A DNA stretch of 64,000 bases, taken from Cupriavidus sp. MP-37 (GTDB lineage Bacteria; Pseudomonadota; Gammaproteobacteria; Burkholderiales; Burkholderiaceae). The notes under the pieces are model-generated. The model searched no databases. It was not told where the DNA came from and saw nothing but the letters and a program-made list of their open reading frames with translations. Within the stretch, counting starts at the first letter, position 1. Each line of letters opens with the position of its first letter. Where the stretch lies: contig NZ_CP085345.1 in NCBI RefSeq assembly GCF_020618415.1, forward strand, positions 1,116,001-1,180,000. The letters are read 5' to 3'. Position numbers and translations under genes: made by a program. Shown piece after piece: positions 1 through 8,428 of this stretch.

Positions 1-687
1 CGTTGCGGTCGAGCCGGTGAAGGCAATCTTGCCGACCCCCGGATGTTCGGCCAGCCGCTGGCCGGCCGTGTGGCCGTAGCCCGGCACCACGTTGACCACG
101 CCCGCCGGAAAGCCCACCTCGGCCATCAGCTCGGCAATGCGCAGCGACGACAGCGGCGTCAGCTCGGACGGTTTGATCACCACCGTATTGCCAGCCGCCA
201 GCGCCGGCCCCATTTTCCAGCTCGTGAACATCAGCGGGAAATTCCACGGCACGATCTGGCCGACCACGCCGATGGGGGCGCGCTGCACATAGTTCAGGAA
301 GCCGGTCTCCACCGGAATCACCGAGCCCTGCAGCTTGTCGGCCATGCCGCCGAAGTAGCGGAAGCACGCGGCGGTGCGCGGCACATCCAGCGCGCGCGAA
401 TCGCGGATCGGGTGGCCGGTGTCGAGTGATTCGAGCTGCGCCAGTTCCTCGGCGTTGGCTTCGATGGCGTCGGCGAGCTTCAGCAGCAGCCGTCCGCGCT
501 CGGCGGCGGCCATGCGGGACCAGGCGGGGAAAGCCCGGGCGGCGGCCTCGACGGCGAGATCCACGTCAGCCGCCTCGGCCGCGGCGATGGCGGTGATGAG
601 GCTGCCGTCGTGCGGATTCAGTACGTCGATGGTGCCGCCGGCGAGCGCATCGACGAAGCGGCCGTTGATGAAGAGTTGGTTCAGCAT
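1..687 (-). CDS. hapE: 4-hydroxymuconic semialdehyde dehydrogenase (ALDH family), N-terminal part
   Basis: NAD(P)-dependent aldehyde dehydrogenase. The 229 residues in the window begin MLNQLFINGRFVDAL and show ALDH family marks: the IVPWNFPLMFTSWKMGPALA segment, the KPSELTPLS cofactor-binding stretch and the GKIAFTGST motif just before the left edge. The catalytic Cys and C-terminal half lie outside. The gene follows the two hydroquinone dioxygenase subunits by 46 bp on the same strand, so the expected job is oxidation of 4-hydroxymuconic semialdehyde to maleylacetate, the HapE role in the 4-hydroxyacetophenone/hydroquinone pathway. Family is certain; substrate is inferred from context. No strong Shine-Dalgarno precedes this ATG, but the N-terminus fits the family. 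Confidence 0.8.
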   Translation of the reverse strand, partial: MLNQLFINGRFVDALAGGTIDVLNPHDGSLITAIAAAEAADVDLAVEAAARAFPAWSRMAAAERGRLLLKLADAIEANAEELAQLESLDTGHPIRDSRALDVPRTAACFRYFGGMADKLQGSVIPVETGFLNYVQRAPIGVVGQIVPWNFPLMFTSWKMGPALAAGNTVVIKPSELTPLSSLRIAELMAEVGFPAGVVNVVPGYGHTAGQRLAEHPGVGKIAFTGSTAT

Positions 688-733
688 GACGAGGTTCCAG
701 GAGTAATTGAGGCGCAAGGCATGGAGCGGACGG

Positions 734-1759
734 TCAGAACTCCACCGGATACGGCTTCAGTTCCCCGCTCTCGTACCGCCTGGGCAGGTTCGGCGTGGCG
801 TTCTCCCACACCAGCAGCATCGAACGCTTGGTCGAATAGCCCTGGTGGCGGATATCGGCCGGCATCGCGCAGATGTCGCCGGCGCGCATGGTGACGCGGG
901 CGCGGGGCGCGCCGGTGTTCTTGTCGCCGATGTCCCAGATGATTTCGTCGGACAGCTGCAGGAACCACTCGACGCGGTCGTTGCCGTGGAAGACCGGCAG
1001 GATGAACTCCTCGGTGGTCGGGCAAAACAGGCTCTGGCCGCAGACCGACGTGACCGACGGATTCCACGTCACGTCGGACCGGGACAGGTACTTGAACAGG
1101 TTGAATGCGTGGAGCTGGCCTTCAAACCCGGGCTCGGCGTGGACCTCGGGCTCATCCTGCGCCACGTCGAGGAAGGCACGGTTGACGGGCAGGTCATCGC
1201 GCAGCGGCGAGTCGTCGGGCAGGCCTGGCATGCGGCGCGTGGCGATGCGGGTGCGCTCGATCGCGGCAACGTTGTTGCCGTGCTTGTGGCCGAAGGCCGT
1301 GCCGGTTTCCTCGGGAGCGGCGAAAGGATCGAAGCCTTCGTTGGTCCAGTCGTGCAGGATGGCCTTGAAGGTTGCCATGATCACCGGCGTATCGAAGGTC
1401 TCGGTATAGTCCACGCCGGCTTCCTTCATCACGCCGTTGAAGGCGCCTGCATAGACATCGACCTTGCCGTAGTGGTTGCGCGTGCCGAATACGTGGTCGA
1501 AGTTGACCCAGCCGTAGAAAAAGCCCCAGGCTACGTCTCGCATCATGGCGCGCAGGAAGGCGTCGGCAGGAATGGCGTGAGTACGCAGCTGACCGCGTGC
1601 GGGCCACTGGACCGTAGCGAAGTAGGCGTCGCGCGAGAAGCGGAAGGCGCCCAGGGTGAAGTCGCGGTAGCCGCTGACCGGATCGGGCGCGCCGGACTGT
1701 ACCTTGTCTGCGGCGAAGGTGGCGGCTTGCGGCTTGCCGGCAAGGTCGAGCATGGCCAT
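734..1759 (-). CDS. hapD: Hydroquinone 1,2-dioxygenase large subunit
   Basis: Fe(II)-dependent ring-cleaving dioxygenase subunit (341 aa) that with the small subunit opens hydroquinone to 4-hydroxymuconic semialdehyde. The length matches HapD-type large subunits (about 38 kDa) and the sequence has the cupin-like, His- and Trp-rich character of that family (WGFFYGWVNFDHVFGTRNHY region near the middle). Start chosen at MAMLDLAGKPQ because AGGAG lies 7 nt upstream; the frame stays open further upstream but that extension overlaps the small-subunit gene and looks non-coding. It sits 46 bp after hapC and 46 bp before hapE, which indicates one transcript. Assignment is from remembered family features and from the two-subunit plus dehydrogenase gene order. 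Confidence 0.8.
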   Translation of the reverse strand: MAMLDLAGKPQAATFAADKVQSGAPDPVSGYRDFTLGAFRFSRDAYFATVQWPARGQLRTHAIPADAFLRAMMRDVAWGFFYGWVNFDHVFGTRNHYGKVDVYAGAFNGVMKEAGVDYTETFDTPVIMATFKAILHDWTNEGFDPFAAPEETGTAFGHKHGNNVAAIERTRIATRRMPGLPDDSPLRDDLPVNRAFLDVAQDEPEVHAEPGFEGQLHAFNLFKYLSRSDVTWNPSVTSVCGQSLFCPTTEEFILPVFHGNDRVEWFLQLSDEIIWDIGDKNTGAPRARVTMRAGDICAMPADIRHQGYSTKRSMLLVWENATPNLPRRYESGELKPYPVEF

Positions 1760-1805
1760 GGTGAGTCTCCTGATTGATTTGGGGAAGGTGGGATCGCTGC
1801 CTGCG

Positions 1806-2294
1806 TCAGTGGAGGCAGATGTCCGCCCACTTCTCCACGGACAGCGCGCCGAGCTTGGATTGCAATAGCAGTGCGCAGGGCCGCGGCGCGCTGAAGCGAT
1901 AGGCGCAGCCTGCCGGCAGCAGGCTCTGGTGGCCCTTGCCCAGCACCACGTGGCCCATCTTGCGGCCCGTGGGCTCGGCCAGCACGGCTCCATCCGCGGC
2001 GGCGGGAGGCGCGTCCAGCTTGACGAAGTCCACGCGTACCTCCCCGTCCATCGAAATCACGAATTCGTCGTGCGAGCAGGTGAACCATGCCGATTGCCCT
2101 TCGGCACGCGCGGCTTCCACCACGTACTCCAGGTTCTTGCCGACCACCACGCGTTCGTACGATGCCGAGCCGGCGGCGACTTCAAAGATGTTGGAGAACA
2201 CATAGTGACGGGCGTCACCCTGGGTCACTTCGATGCCGCCCTTGCGGTAGTTGTCAAGGGAACCGAAAACGGTTCGGGGCGTGGAGGTTGTCAT
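1806..2294 (-). CDS. hapC: Hydroquinone 1,2-dioxygenase small subunit
   Basis: Small (162 aa) cupin-fold partner of the hydroquinone dioxygenase. It starts MTTSTPRTVFGSLDNYRKGG, with AGGAG 6 nt before the ATG; a longer start 27 bp upstream is possible but lacks that site. The size agrees with HapC-type subunits (17-19 kDa). Motifs such as WFTCSHDEFVISMDGEVRV and LLPAGCAYRF fit a beta-barrel cupin. In the family the two subunits form a heterotetramer. The pairing of a 162-aa and a 341-aa cupin followed by an aldehyde dehydrogenase is the main support for the call. Confidence 0.78.
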   Translation of the reverse strand: MTTSTPRTVFGSLDNYRKGGIEVTQGDARHYVFSNIFEVAAGSASYERVVVGKNLEYVVEAARAEGQSAWFTCSHDEFVISMDGEVRVDFVKLDAPPAAADGAVLAEPTGRKMGHVVLGKGHQSLLPAGCAYRFSAPRPCALLLQSKLGALSVEKWADICLH

Positions 2295-2364
2295 GGATGT
2301 CTCCTGAGTTTGGGCGGACAAGCCGCCAGCGAACTGCGGTTGGTGGTCGGTCGGGATGGGCGGC

Positions 2365-3345
2365 TCAGTCCAGATACACGCCCACGCGGCGGATCACGGC
2401 CTGCCACTTGGCGGTGTCGGTCTCGATCTGCCTGGCCAGGGCGGCGGGCTGGTCTGGGGCGGGTTCGAGGTCGTTAGCGAGGAGTTTCGTACGGACCTCC
2501 GGCAGTTTCACGATGCGGCTGATCTCCTCGTTCATGCGGCGCACGATGGCGTCTGGCGTGCCCTTCGGCGCGAGCAGCAGTTCGCTGAAGGTCGCGTCGT
2601 AGCCGGCCACGCCGGCCTCGGCCATGGTCGGCACCTGCGGCGCCAGCACTGAACGCGTGGAACCGGATACCGCCAGTCCGACAAGCTTGCCGGCCTTGAC
2701 CATCGGCGTGACGACTGGCGATGCCAGGTATCCGCACGGAACCTGTCCGGCCAGCACGTCCTGCATGGCCGGCGACGGCCCCTTGTACGGCACATGCGTC
2801 ATCTTGAGCCCCGCTTGCGTGAGGTACATCTCCATCGCCAGGTGGCCCGGCACACCGGGGCCGCCCGAGGCATAGTTCAGCCCCTCCGGCGCCGACCTGG
2901 CCTTAGTTGCCAGATCGGCAAGGGTCCGGATCCCGGAGGACGGCGCACAGACCAGCATCTGGTTAAAGCGCGCCAGCGTAATCACCGGGGCGAAGTCGCC
3001 CGGCTTGAAGTTGAGCTTGCGGTAGAGCGTCGGATTGACCGTCAGAATCGTGTCCGGGCCTTGCAGGAAGGTGTAGCCGTCGGCGGGCGACTTGGCGACC
3101 ACGTCGGCACCGATATTGCCGCCCGCGCCGGGCCTGTTCTCCACGACCACCGCCTGCCTGAGGGCCTGGCCGAGCTTGTCGGCGACCAGCCGCGATGCGA
3201 TATCTCCGGGGGAACCGGCCGGAAACGCTACGACGATCCGGACCGGCCGGCTGGGCCAATCCGCTTGCGCCGCTGCGGCGGGCGCAACGGCAAACGCACA
3301 GGCGATGGTGCAGGCAAGGGCGGGAGCCAGTCTTGTGGGGTACAT
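2365..3345 (-). CDS. TctC-family (Bug) periplasmic solute-binding protein
   Basis: Secreted substrate-binding protein of the tripartite tricarboxylate transporter (TTT) family, 326 aa. A signal peptide covers residues 1 to about 27 (ending APAAAAQ). The mature part begins WPSRPVRIVVAFPAGSPGD and has the family marks ENRPGAGGNIGADVVAKSPADG compressed over residues 70-95, plus MTHVPYKG and the GYLASPVV loop. AGGAG lies 5 nt before the ATG. It sits 70 bp from genes on either side within the sulfatase-hap operon, so its ligand is probably the aromatic or sulfated precursor the operon consumes. No TctAB membrane proteins are adjacent. Ligand is inference. Confidence 0.85.
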   Translation of the reverse strand: MYPTRLAPALACTIACAFAVAPAAAAQADWPSRPVRIVVAFPAGSPGDIASRLVADKLGQALRQAVVVENRPGAGGNIGADVVAKSPADGYTFLQGPDTILTVNPTLYRKLNFKPGDFAPVITLARFNQMLVCAPSSGIRTLADLATKARSAPEGLNYASGGPGVPGHLAMEMYLTQAGLKMTHVPYKGPSPAMQDVLAGQVPCGYLASPVVTPMVKAGKLVGLAVSGSTRSVLAPQVPTMAEAGVAGYDATFSELLLAPKGTPDAIVRRMNEEISRIVKLPEVRTKLLANDLEPAPDQPAALARQIETDTAKWQAVIRRVGVYLD

Positions 3346-3415
3346 GTTGTCTCCTGATGAGTTTTGTGTTTCCGGACGGCTCTGTTCTGGCCGCTGAGGA
3401 CTTGTGCCGGTGGGG

Positions 3416-4993
3416 CTACCAGCGGCCGATATGGATGCCAACCTCCTCTTCCTTGCGCGTCCATCCGGCCATTGCATCGTGGCTGACGGTCGGGTGGATG
3501 CGGCGGTTGCGCAGCCAGTCGAACAGGCGCGCCTGGAAGCGCTCACGTACCTCCGCATAGGCGGGGTCGGCGCCCAGGTCGACAAACTCGTCGGGGTCGT
3601 TGCGCAGGTCGAACAACTGCGGGCGCAGGCCTTCGAAGTACACATACTTCCAGTCGTGGTCGCGCACCATCGTCATGTGGCAGCCGTGCGGGGGGCGGCC
3701 GATGGGTTCGCGCACGAAATCGCGAAAGGCGTAATCGTTCTCGGAAAACACCGCTTCGCGCCACTCGCCCGGCGTCTCGCCATGCAGCAGCGAGGTGAGC
3801 GGGCGGCCTTCGATGATGTGGTCGGGAATGGGCAGCCCATAGGCATCGAGGATGGTCGGCACGAGGTCGATGGCCTCGACGAGCCGCGACTCCACATGGC
3901 CTCGCAGCGCATTCTGGCGCGGGTCATAGATGATCAGCGGCACCTTGGCCACGCTGTCGTGGAAGAGTTCCTTCTCGCCAAGGTAGTGGTCGCCGAGGTA
4001 GTCGCCATGGTCGCTCGAGAAGATGACCATGGTGTCGGCAAAGCGGCCAGTACGTTCGAGGTAGTCGAACAGCACGCCGAGCTGGTCGTCGATCTGCTTG
4101 ACCAGGCCCATGTACGTTGGGATGACCGTGTCCCGCACCTCCGCCCGGGAAAAGTTGCGGCTGACCTCGCAGTTGCGGAAGCCTTGCAGCACCGGGTGCG
4201 CATGGTCCAGCTCGCTCTGGTGCTGCTTGACCGGCAGGACATCGTCCGGCCCGTACATGGCGTGATATGGCGCCGGGGCAACATAGGGCCAGTGCGGCTT
4301 GATATACGACAGGTGCAGCATCCACGGCCGGTCACTGCTCTGCTCGATGAAGTCGATGGCGCGGCGCGTCATGTACGGCGTTTCCGAGTCGTGCTCGCGC
4401 ACCCGTGCAGGCAAGCGGGCATAGCGCATGTCCCAGCCGGACAGGATCTCCCCGTTGTCACCGGCGGCCGAGTTGGCATGGTCATGCCACGGGTTCGCCC
4501 CGTCGTAGCCGCGCTCGCGCAGATAGGTGGTGTATTGGTGGTTTTCGTCGGCAAAGCCCGGCGGCCAGATGCCATCGTCGCGGTCGAAGGGCTCGAATCC
4601 GCCTTCCGCGACAAGCACGCCCTCGGCACTGCGCGGATCGATACCCAGCCGCCTGAGGCCCATCCGGTCCGCCTCGACATGCGTCTTGCCCGCCACCGCG
4701 ACACGCACGCCATGCGGCCGCAGAAAGTCACCAAGCGTCATCTCGCCAACCGGCATCGGTACGAAGTTCCAGACGGCGCCATGGCTGGTCACGTACCGCC
4801 CCGTGTAGTAAGACATGCGCGACGGCCCGCACACGGGCCCCTGGACAAACGCGTTGGTAAAGCGCACGCCACGGTTCGCAAGGCGGTCGATATTGGGCGT
4901 GTGCAAACGCGGATGGCCATAGCAGGAAAGGTAGTCCCAGCGCAATTGATCACACATGATCCAGAGGACATTGCGTACACCTGGCGCTTCCAT
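3416..4993 (-). CDS. Sulfatase / phosphonate monoester hydrolase family enzyme
   Basis: Alkaline-phosphatase-superfamily hydrolase of 525 aa. The formylglycine signature is clear: Cys55 in VCGPSRMSYYTGR (CxPSR), the residue modified to formylglycine in type I sulfatases. Metal-site elements are CDQLRWD near residues 14-20 and FSSDHGDYLGDH in the middle. The C-terminal HDWKYVYFEG and LFDLRNDPDEFVDLG stretches are typical sulfatase ends. GAGGAG is 8 nt before the ATG; no signal peptide is visible, so it is probably cytoplasmic. It is first in the operon that ends with hydroquinone dioxygenase, and diverges from iclR. A natural reading is release of a phenol from an aryl sulfate (or phosphate/phosphonate ester) before ring cleavage; the actual ester is unknown. 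Confidence 0.85.
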   Translation of the reverse strand: MEAPGVRNVLWIMCDQLRWDYLSCYGHPRLHTPNIDRLANRGVRFTNAFVQGPVCGPSRMSYYTGRYVTSHGAVWNFVPMPVGEMTLGDFLRPHGVRVAVAGKTHVEADRMGLRRLGIDPRSAEGVLVAEGGFEPFDRDDGIWPPGFADENHQYTTYLRERGYDGANPWHDHANSAAGDNGEILSGWDMRYARLPARVREHDSETPYMTRRAIDFIEQSSDRPWMLHLSYIKPHWPYVAPAPYHAMYGPDDVLPVKQHQSELDHAHPVLQGFRNCEVSRNFSRAEVRDTVIPTYMGLVKQIDDQLGVLFDYLERTGRFADTMVIFSSDHGDYLGDHYLGEKELFHDSVAKVPLIIYDPRQNALRGHVESRLVEAIDLVPTILDAYGLPIPDHIIEGRPLTSLLHGETPGEWREAVFSENDYAFRDFVREPIGRPPHGCHMTMVRDHDWKYVYFEGLRPQLFDLRNDPDEFVDLGADPAYAEVRERFQARLFDWLRNRRIHPTVSHDAMAGWTRKEEEVGIHIGRW

Positions 4994-5109
4994 CTCGACG
5001 TCTCCTCTCGTGGCGTTCGTAGTGAAGCGCTCGGACAGGGTGCCGCGTCGCCTCCATGGCCAGAACAATATTTCCTGGGAGTGGGCTGCTCAAGCGGCAT
5101 CTGCTAGAG

Positions 5110-5124
5110 TTTCACCGAGTGAAA
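5110..5124. promoter_or_regulatory. Candidate IclR operator between iclR and the sulfatase-hap operon
   Basis: A perfect inverted repeat, TTTCAC-CGA-GTGAAA, lies in the 166-bp divergent intergenic region, 35 bp before the iclR start codon and about 115 bp before the sulfatase start. IclR-family operators are commonly AT-containing palindromes of this length. Its position fits autoregulation plus control of the catabolic operon. The assignment to IclR is inference. Confidence 0.5.
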
Positions 5125-5159
5125 TCCTGGGGCAACCTGCCCGTTGCGGGAGACGATGC

Positions 5160-5972
5160 ATGTGGGACCCGAAGGTCAAGACCATCGCGGCGCTGGATCG
5201 GGGACTGGCCGTGCTGGACGCGGTGCGCCGGACCGGCGGCGCCAGCCTGCACGCGCTGCATGATGAAACCGGGCTGCCGAAGGCGACGCTGCTGCGCATT
5301 CTGGTGACGCTCGAGCGCCGCACGCTGATCTGGCGACGCATCGCTGACGGGCACTATTGCCCCGGAAGCCCGCCGCCGACAAGCCGGCGGCAATCCGACG
5401 CAACCGACCGCCTGGCACAATTTGCGGCGCCGGAGCTCGACCGGCTTCAGGCCGAGATCCTGTGGCCCTCCGACCTGGCGATCCGGCGCGGCAACGCCAT
5501 GGTGCTCTGTGAAACGAACCGCGCCGAGTCGTACTTCACGATCCGGCGCGACAACATCGGGTTCCAGGTCAACATGCTGCGCTCGGCGGTCGGACAGGCG
5601 TATCTGGCGTTCTGCCCGCAGAAGGAGCGCGAGATGATCCTGGCGGCATTGCGCCGCAGCCGCCGGGACGGGGACGCCCTCGCGCGCGATCCGGCATACG
5701 TATCCAAGTCAATTGAGCGGACCCGGCAGCGCGGCTACGGCGTGCGCGAACAGGGATTCGGTGGCGACTACGACAAACCGCGCACCGAGGCAGACGACCG
5801 CCTGGAGGCGCTCGCGGTGCCGATCATGGGGGACAAGGGGCGCGTGCACGGCTGCGTCAACATTGTCTGGATCCGGGGCGTACGCACGCCGGAGCAAATC
5901 GTGGCGCAATGCCTGGAGCCGCTGCGTCGCACAGCCGACGCCATCGGCCAGGCGATGTCGGCCCGACGGTAG
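5160..5972 (+). CDS. IclR-family transcriptional regulator
   Basis: Predicted DNA-binding regulator of 270 aa. The N-terminal winged helix spans about residues 5-65 (IAALDRGLAVLDAVRRTGG, then LHALHDETGLPKATLLRILV), and the C-terminal effector domain follows, with the typical MLRSAVGQAYLAFCP stretch and the conserved GVREQGFGGDYDKPRTEAD region. Start chosen at MWDPKVKTIAALDRG with GGGAG 7 nt upstream; the frame is open further upstream but overlaps the divergent promoter. It is divergent from the sulfatase-TctC-hapCDE operon and probably controls it in response to a pathway aromatic. Confidence 0.88.
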   Translation: MWDPKVKTIAALDRGLAVLDAVRRTGGASLHALHDETGLPKATLLRILVTLERRTLIWRRIADGHYCPGSPPPTSRRQSDATDRLAQFAAPELDRLQAEILWPSDLAIRRGNAMVLCETNRAESYFTIRRDNIGFQVNMLRSAVGQAYLAFCPQKEREMILAALRRSRRDGDALARDPAYVSKSIERTRQRGYGVREQGFGGDYDKPRTEADDRLEALAVPIMGDKGRVHGCVNIVWIRGVRTPEQIVAQCLEPLRRTADAIGQAMSARR

Positions 5973-5990
5973 CTGGAGCCGAACAAGCCT

Positions 5991-7625
5991 TCAATGCCCG
6001 AATTCGGCAAGGTTACCGGCTTCCGCGAGTTCCCGAAGGCGAAACTTCTGGACCTTGCCTGAGCCGGTCATCGGAAACTCACTGCAGCAGAACCAGCGCG
6101 TGGGGACTTTGTGCGGAGCCAGCTGAAGGCGAAGGAACTGGCGCAGCGCATCCGGCTCAGGCATGCCGCCTTCACGAAACCTGATCGCCACGGCCACGAC
6201 CTCGCCCCATTTCTGGTCCGTCATGCCAAAGACCGCGGCCATCGCGACCGCCGGATGCTCGATCATGCGGGCCTCGACTTCCGCCGGGTAGATGTTCTCC
6301 CCGCCACGGATGATCATGTCCTTCAGTCGTCCGGTGACACGCAGGTAGCCACGTTCATCCATCGTTCCCAGGTCGCCTGTGCGCAACCAGCCGTCGGCCG
6401 TGAATGCCGCCGATGTCGCCTCCGGCATATTGAAATAACCGAGCATGCATTGATAGCCGCGAGCCTGGATTTCTCCTTCGTGGCCGGTCGCGACAATGCC
6501 GGAACCTGCCGGGTCCGCGATCCGCACTTCGACCTGCGGCAGCGGGTAGCCTGCCGTGTTCGCCTTGTCCTCCTGGCTATCGGCGGGCGATGACTGGCAG
6601 ATGATCGGGCTGGCCTCGGTTTGCCCATACACCGTAATGAGGTCGCAGCCGAACTCGCGCTCGATCCGCCGCAGCAGTTCCGGCGGAACCGGCGCGCCGC
6701 CGGAACTCGCCACCTTCAGGCTGCTCAGGTCCACGTCGCCGCGTCCGGGGTGTTCCAGCATGGCAATGAGCATGGTGGGCACGCCGAACAGGAAATCGCA
6801 GCGCTCCCGCTCGATCGCCGTGAGCACGAGTACCGGCTCGAACATCAACGGCAGCACATAGGTCGATCCGGTCGTGATGGCCCCCAGGGAGCTGAGTACA
6901 GCGCCTGCCGTGTGGAAGAGCGGCATCGGGCTCATCAGCACCGACCCGTTCATGCCCGCCCGCGCTGCAACGTAGGCGGCGTTCGTGACCAGGCCGCGAT
7001 GATGCAGCAGTGCGCCCTTCGGCTGGCCGGTCGTTCCCGAGGTGTACTGGATTTGCGCCGGATCCGTCGGCAGGACCGTCGGTAGCTCAGCGTTCGACCT
7101 GCAGGTCAGGACCTCTTCATGCCAGTCAGACAAGCAGAAGCGCTCGCGCACGCAGTCCGCTACCTCGCCGGCGATCGCCGACATGTCTGTGCCCCTGAAT
7201 TCAGCCGTGTGGAGCAGCCCGCTGGCCTGGGACTGCGTCAGCACATAACGAAGCTCGGCGGCACGCAGCCCGGGATTCGCGGTCACGAGCACCAGCCCTG
7301 CAAGCGCCGCGCCGTACTGCAGGATCACCCACTCCGGGACATTCGGCGCCCACAGGCAAACCCTTTCGCCAGGCTCGAAGCGGGTCAGCAGCCAGCGTGC
7401 GCAGTGTTCCGCATCGCGCATGAGGTCGCCGTAGCTCCAGCGTCGCGCGGTGCTGGCCGCGCCAGTGAGGGATTGCTGACCGGGCACTGTCACTTCCACC
7501 AGGGCCGTTCTGTTCGGGTGGCGCATCGCGGCGGCGCGCAGGGCATCGCCGGTCGTCATATCGAGAATCGGCACCGAGGTGTCCGGGGCGACATAGGACA
7601 GGGCGGGGTCAGCAAGTCGGGTCAA
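5991..7625 (-). CDS. Class I adenylate-forming acyl-CoA synthetase
   Basis: AMP-binding enzyme of 544 aa that would activate a carboxylic acid to its CoA thioester. Visible motifs are YTSGTTGQPKG (A3 phosphate-binding loop, residues 194-204), VYGQTEASPI (A5), WLRTGDLG (A7), GRLKDMIIRGGENIYP (A8 hinge) and GSGKVQKF near the C-terminus with the catalytic Lys of motif A10. Its ATG overlaps the stop of the tetR gene by 4 bp, so the two are translationally coupled. Substrate chain type cannot be read from sequence; the neighbouring TetR and divergent crotonase suggest an aryl or branched acyl substrate. Confidence 0.9.
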   Translation of the reverse strand: MTRLADPALSYVAPDTSVPILDMTTGDALRAAAMRHPNRTALVEVTVPGQQSLTGAASTARRWSYGDLMRDAEHCARWLLTRFEPGERVCLWAPNVPEWVILQYGAALAGLVLVTANPGLRAAELRYVLTQSQASGLLHTAEFRGTDMSAIAGEVADCVRERFCLSDWHEEVLTCRSNAELPTVLPTDPAQIQYTSGTTGQPKGALLHHRGLVTNAAYVAARAGMNGSVLMSPMPLFHTAGAVLSSLGAITTGSTYVLPLMFEPVLVLTAIERERCDFLFGVPTMLIAMLEHPGRGDVDLSSLKVASSGGAPVPPELLRRIEREFGCDLITVYGQTEASPIICQSSPADSQEDKANTAGYPLPQVEVRIADPAGSGIVATGHEGEIQARGYQCMLGYFNMPEATSAAFTADGWLRTGDLGTMDERGYLRVTGRLKDMIIRGGENIYPAEVEARMIEHPAVAMAAVFGMTDQKWGEVVAVAIRFREGGMPEPDALRQFLRLQLAPHKVPTRWFCCSEFPMTGSGKVQKFRLRELAEAGNLAEFGH

Positions 7626-8278
7626 GGTTTCGTCTCCAGTAGTAATTTGGTGGCCTGAATCCAGTGGCCAATCAGCTGCTGCCGTCTGACGGGACTGCCG
7701 CGCAACACGCCGGACAGCGCCAGTCCCCTGAGATACTCGGTCGTCATTGCCATCACCGAGGCTTGCATCGGACTGCTGTCCGATGCGCCGAACAGCGTTT
7801 TCATGACGCGCTCACTGTCCTTGCGCGCGCGACGCTCCGCCTCTGCCAGGGTCGCCCTCAGCTCCGGATCCGTACGGGAGACCGCCCATAGTTCGAGCTC
7901 GGCGAGATACGAAGGCTGGACCGAGGCAATCGCCAGCACGCGGATCGCGCGCTCGACCACATCCTTGGTGCCCTCCAGCTTCGCCAGGCTTGCCAGCACC
8001 GCTTCCTCGTTGCGCTTGACCAGCCCCTCCACGGTTGCGGACAGCAGGGACGCATGCGTCGGAAAGTGGTGGAGCAAGGCGCCGCGGCTGACGCCGGCGC
8101 GGCGCTGGACTTCCAGCGTGGTGGCCCGGGCGGTGCCCTGCTCGATCACGATGGTCACGGCTGCTTCGAGGATGCGTTCACGCATGCCCAGTGGCGCTTC
8201 CTTGCCGGCGCCGTCATTGGCATTGGCATTTGCGGACTTGCTGGTGCGTGCCCGGCGCGGGCGGACGGAATCTTTCAT
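7622..8278 (-). CDS. TetR-family transcriptional regulator
   Basis: Regulator of 218 aa. After a basic N-terminal tail the helix-turn-helix occupies about residues 33-80 (RERILEAAVTIVIEQG, VQRRAGVSRGALLHHFPTH), followed by an all-helical ligand domain. It is transcribed with the acyl-CoA synthetase (4-bp overlap) and divergently from the crotonase gene. Three near-identical palindromes in the shared promoter (8297-8374) are likely its binding sites. By analogy with FadR/PaaR-type TetR proteins the inducer may be the CoA thioester made by its operon partner; this is inference. Confidence 0.9.
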   Translation of the reverse strand: MKDSVRPRRARTSKSANANANDGAGKEAPLGMRERILEAAVTIVIEQGTARATTLEVQRRAGVSRGALLHHFPTHASLLSATVEGLVKRNEEAVLASLAKLEGTKDVVERAIRVLAIASVQPSYLAELELWAVSRTDPELRATLAEAERRARKDSERVMKTLFGASDSSPMQASVMAMTTEYLRGLALSGVLRGSPVRRQQLIGHWIQATKLLLETKP

Positions 8279-8296
8279 AGGTCGGGAGGTTACGAA

Positions 8297-8374
8297 CAGT
8301 CAGAATTGACTGTCAACATAGCATAATCCCTGAGCAGTCAATGCTGACTGTCCTGCAACAGTCAGCATTGACTG
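8297..8374. promoter_or_regulatory. Three-copy TetR operator array, CAGTCA-N4-TGACTG
   Basis: Three 16-bp palindromes lie in the divergent tetR/crotonase promoter: 8297-8312 (CAGTCAGAATTGACTG), 8335-8350 (CAGTCAATGCTGACTG) and 8359-8374 (CAGTCAGCATTGACTG). The half-sites are identical in all three and only the 4-bp centre varies. Centre-to-centre spacings are 38 and 24 bp. The array lies between the start codons of the two transcription units, as expected for a regulator that represses both. Confidence 0.8.
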
Positions 8375-8428
8375 CCACGGCTCCGGCTTCCTAGAATGGA
8401 TCCATCCATTTTCAGAAAGGAACCAGCC

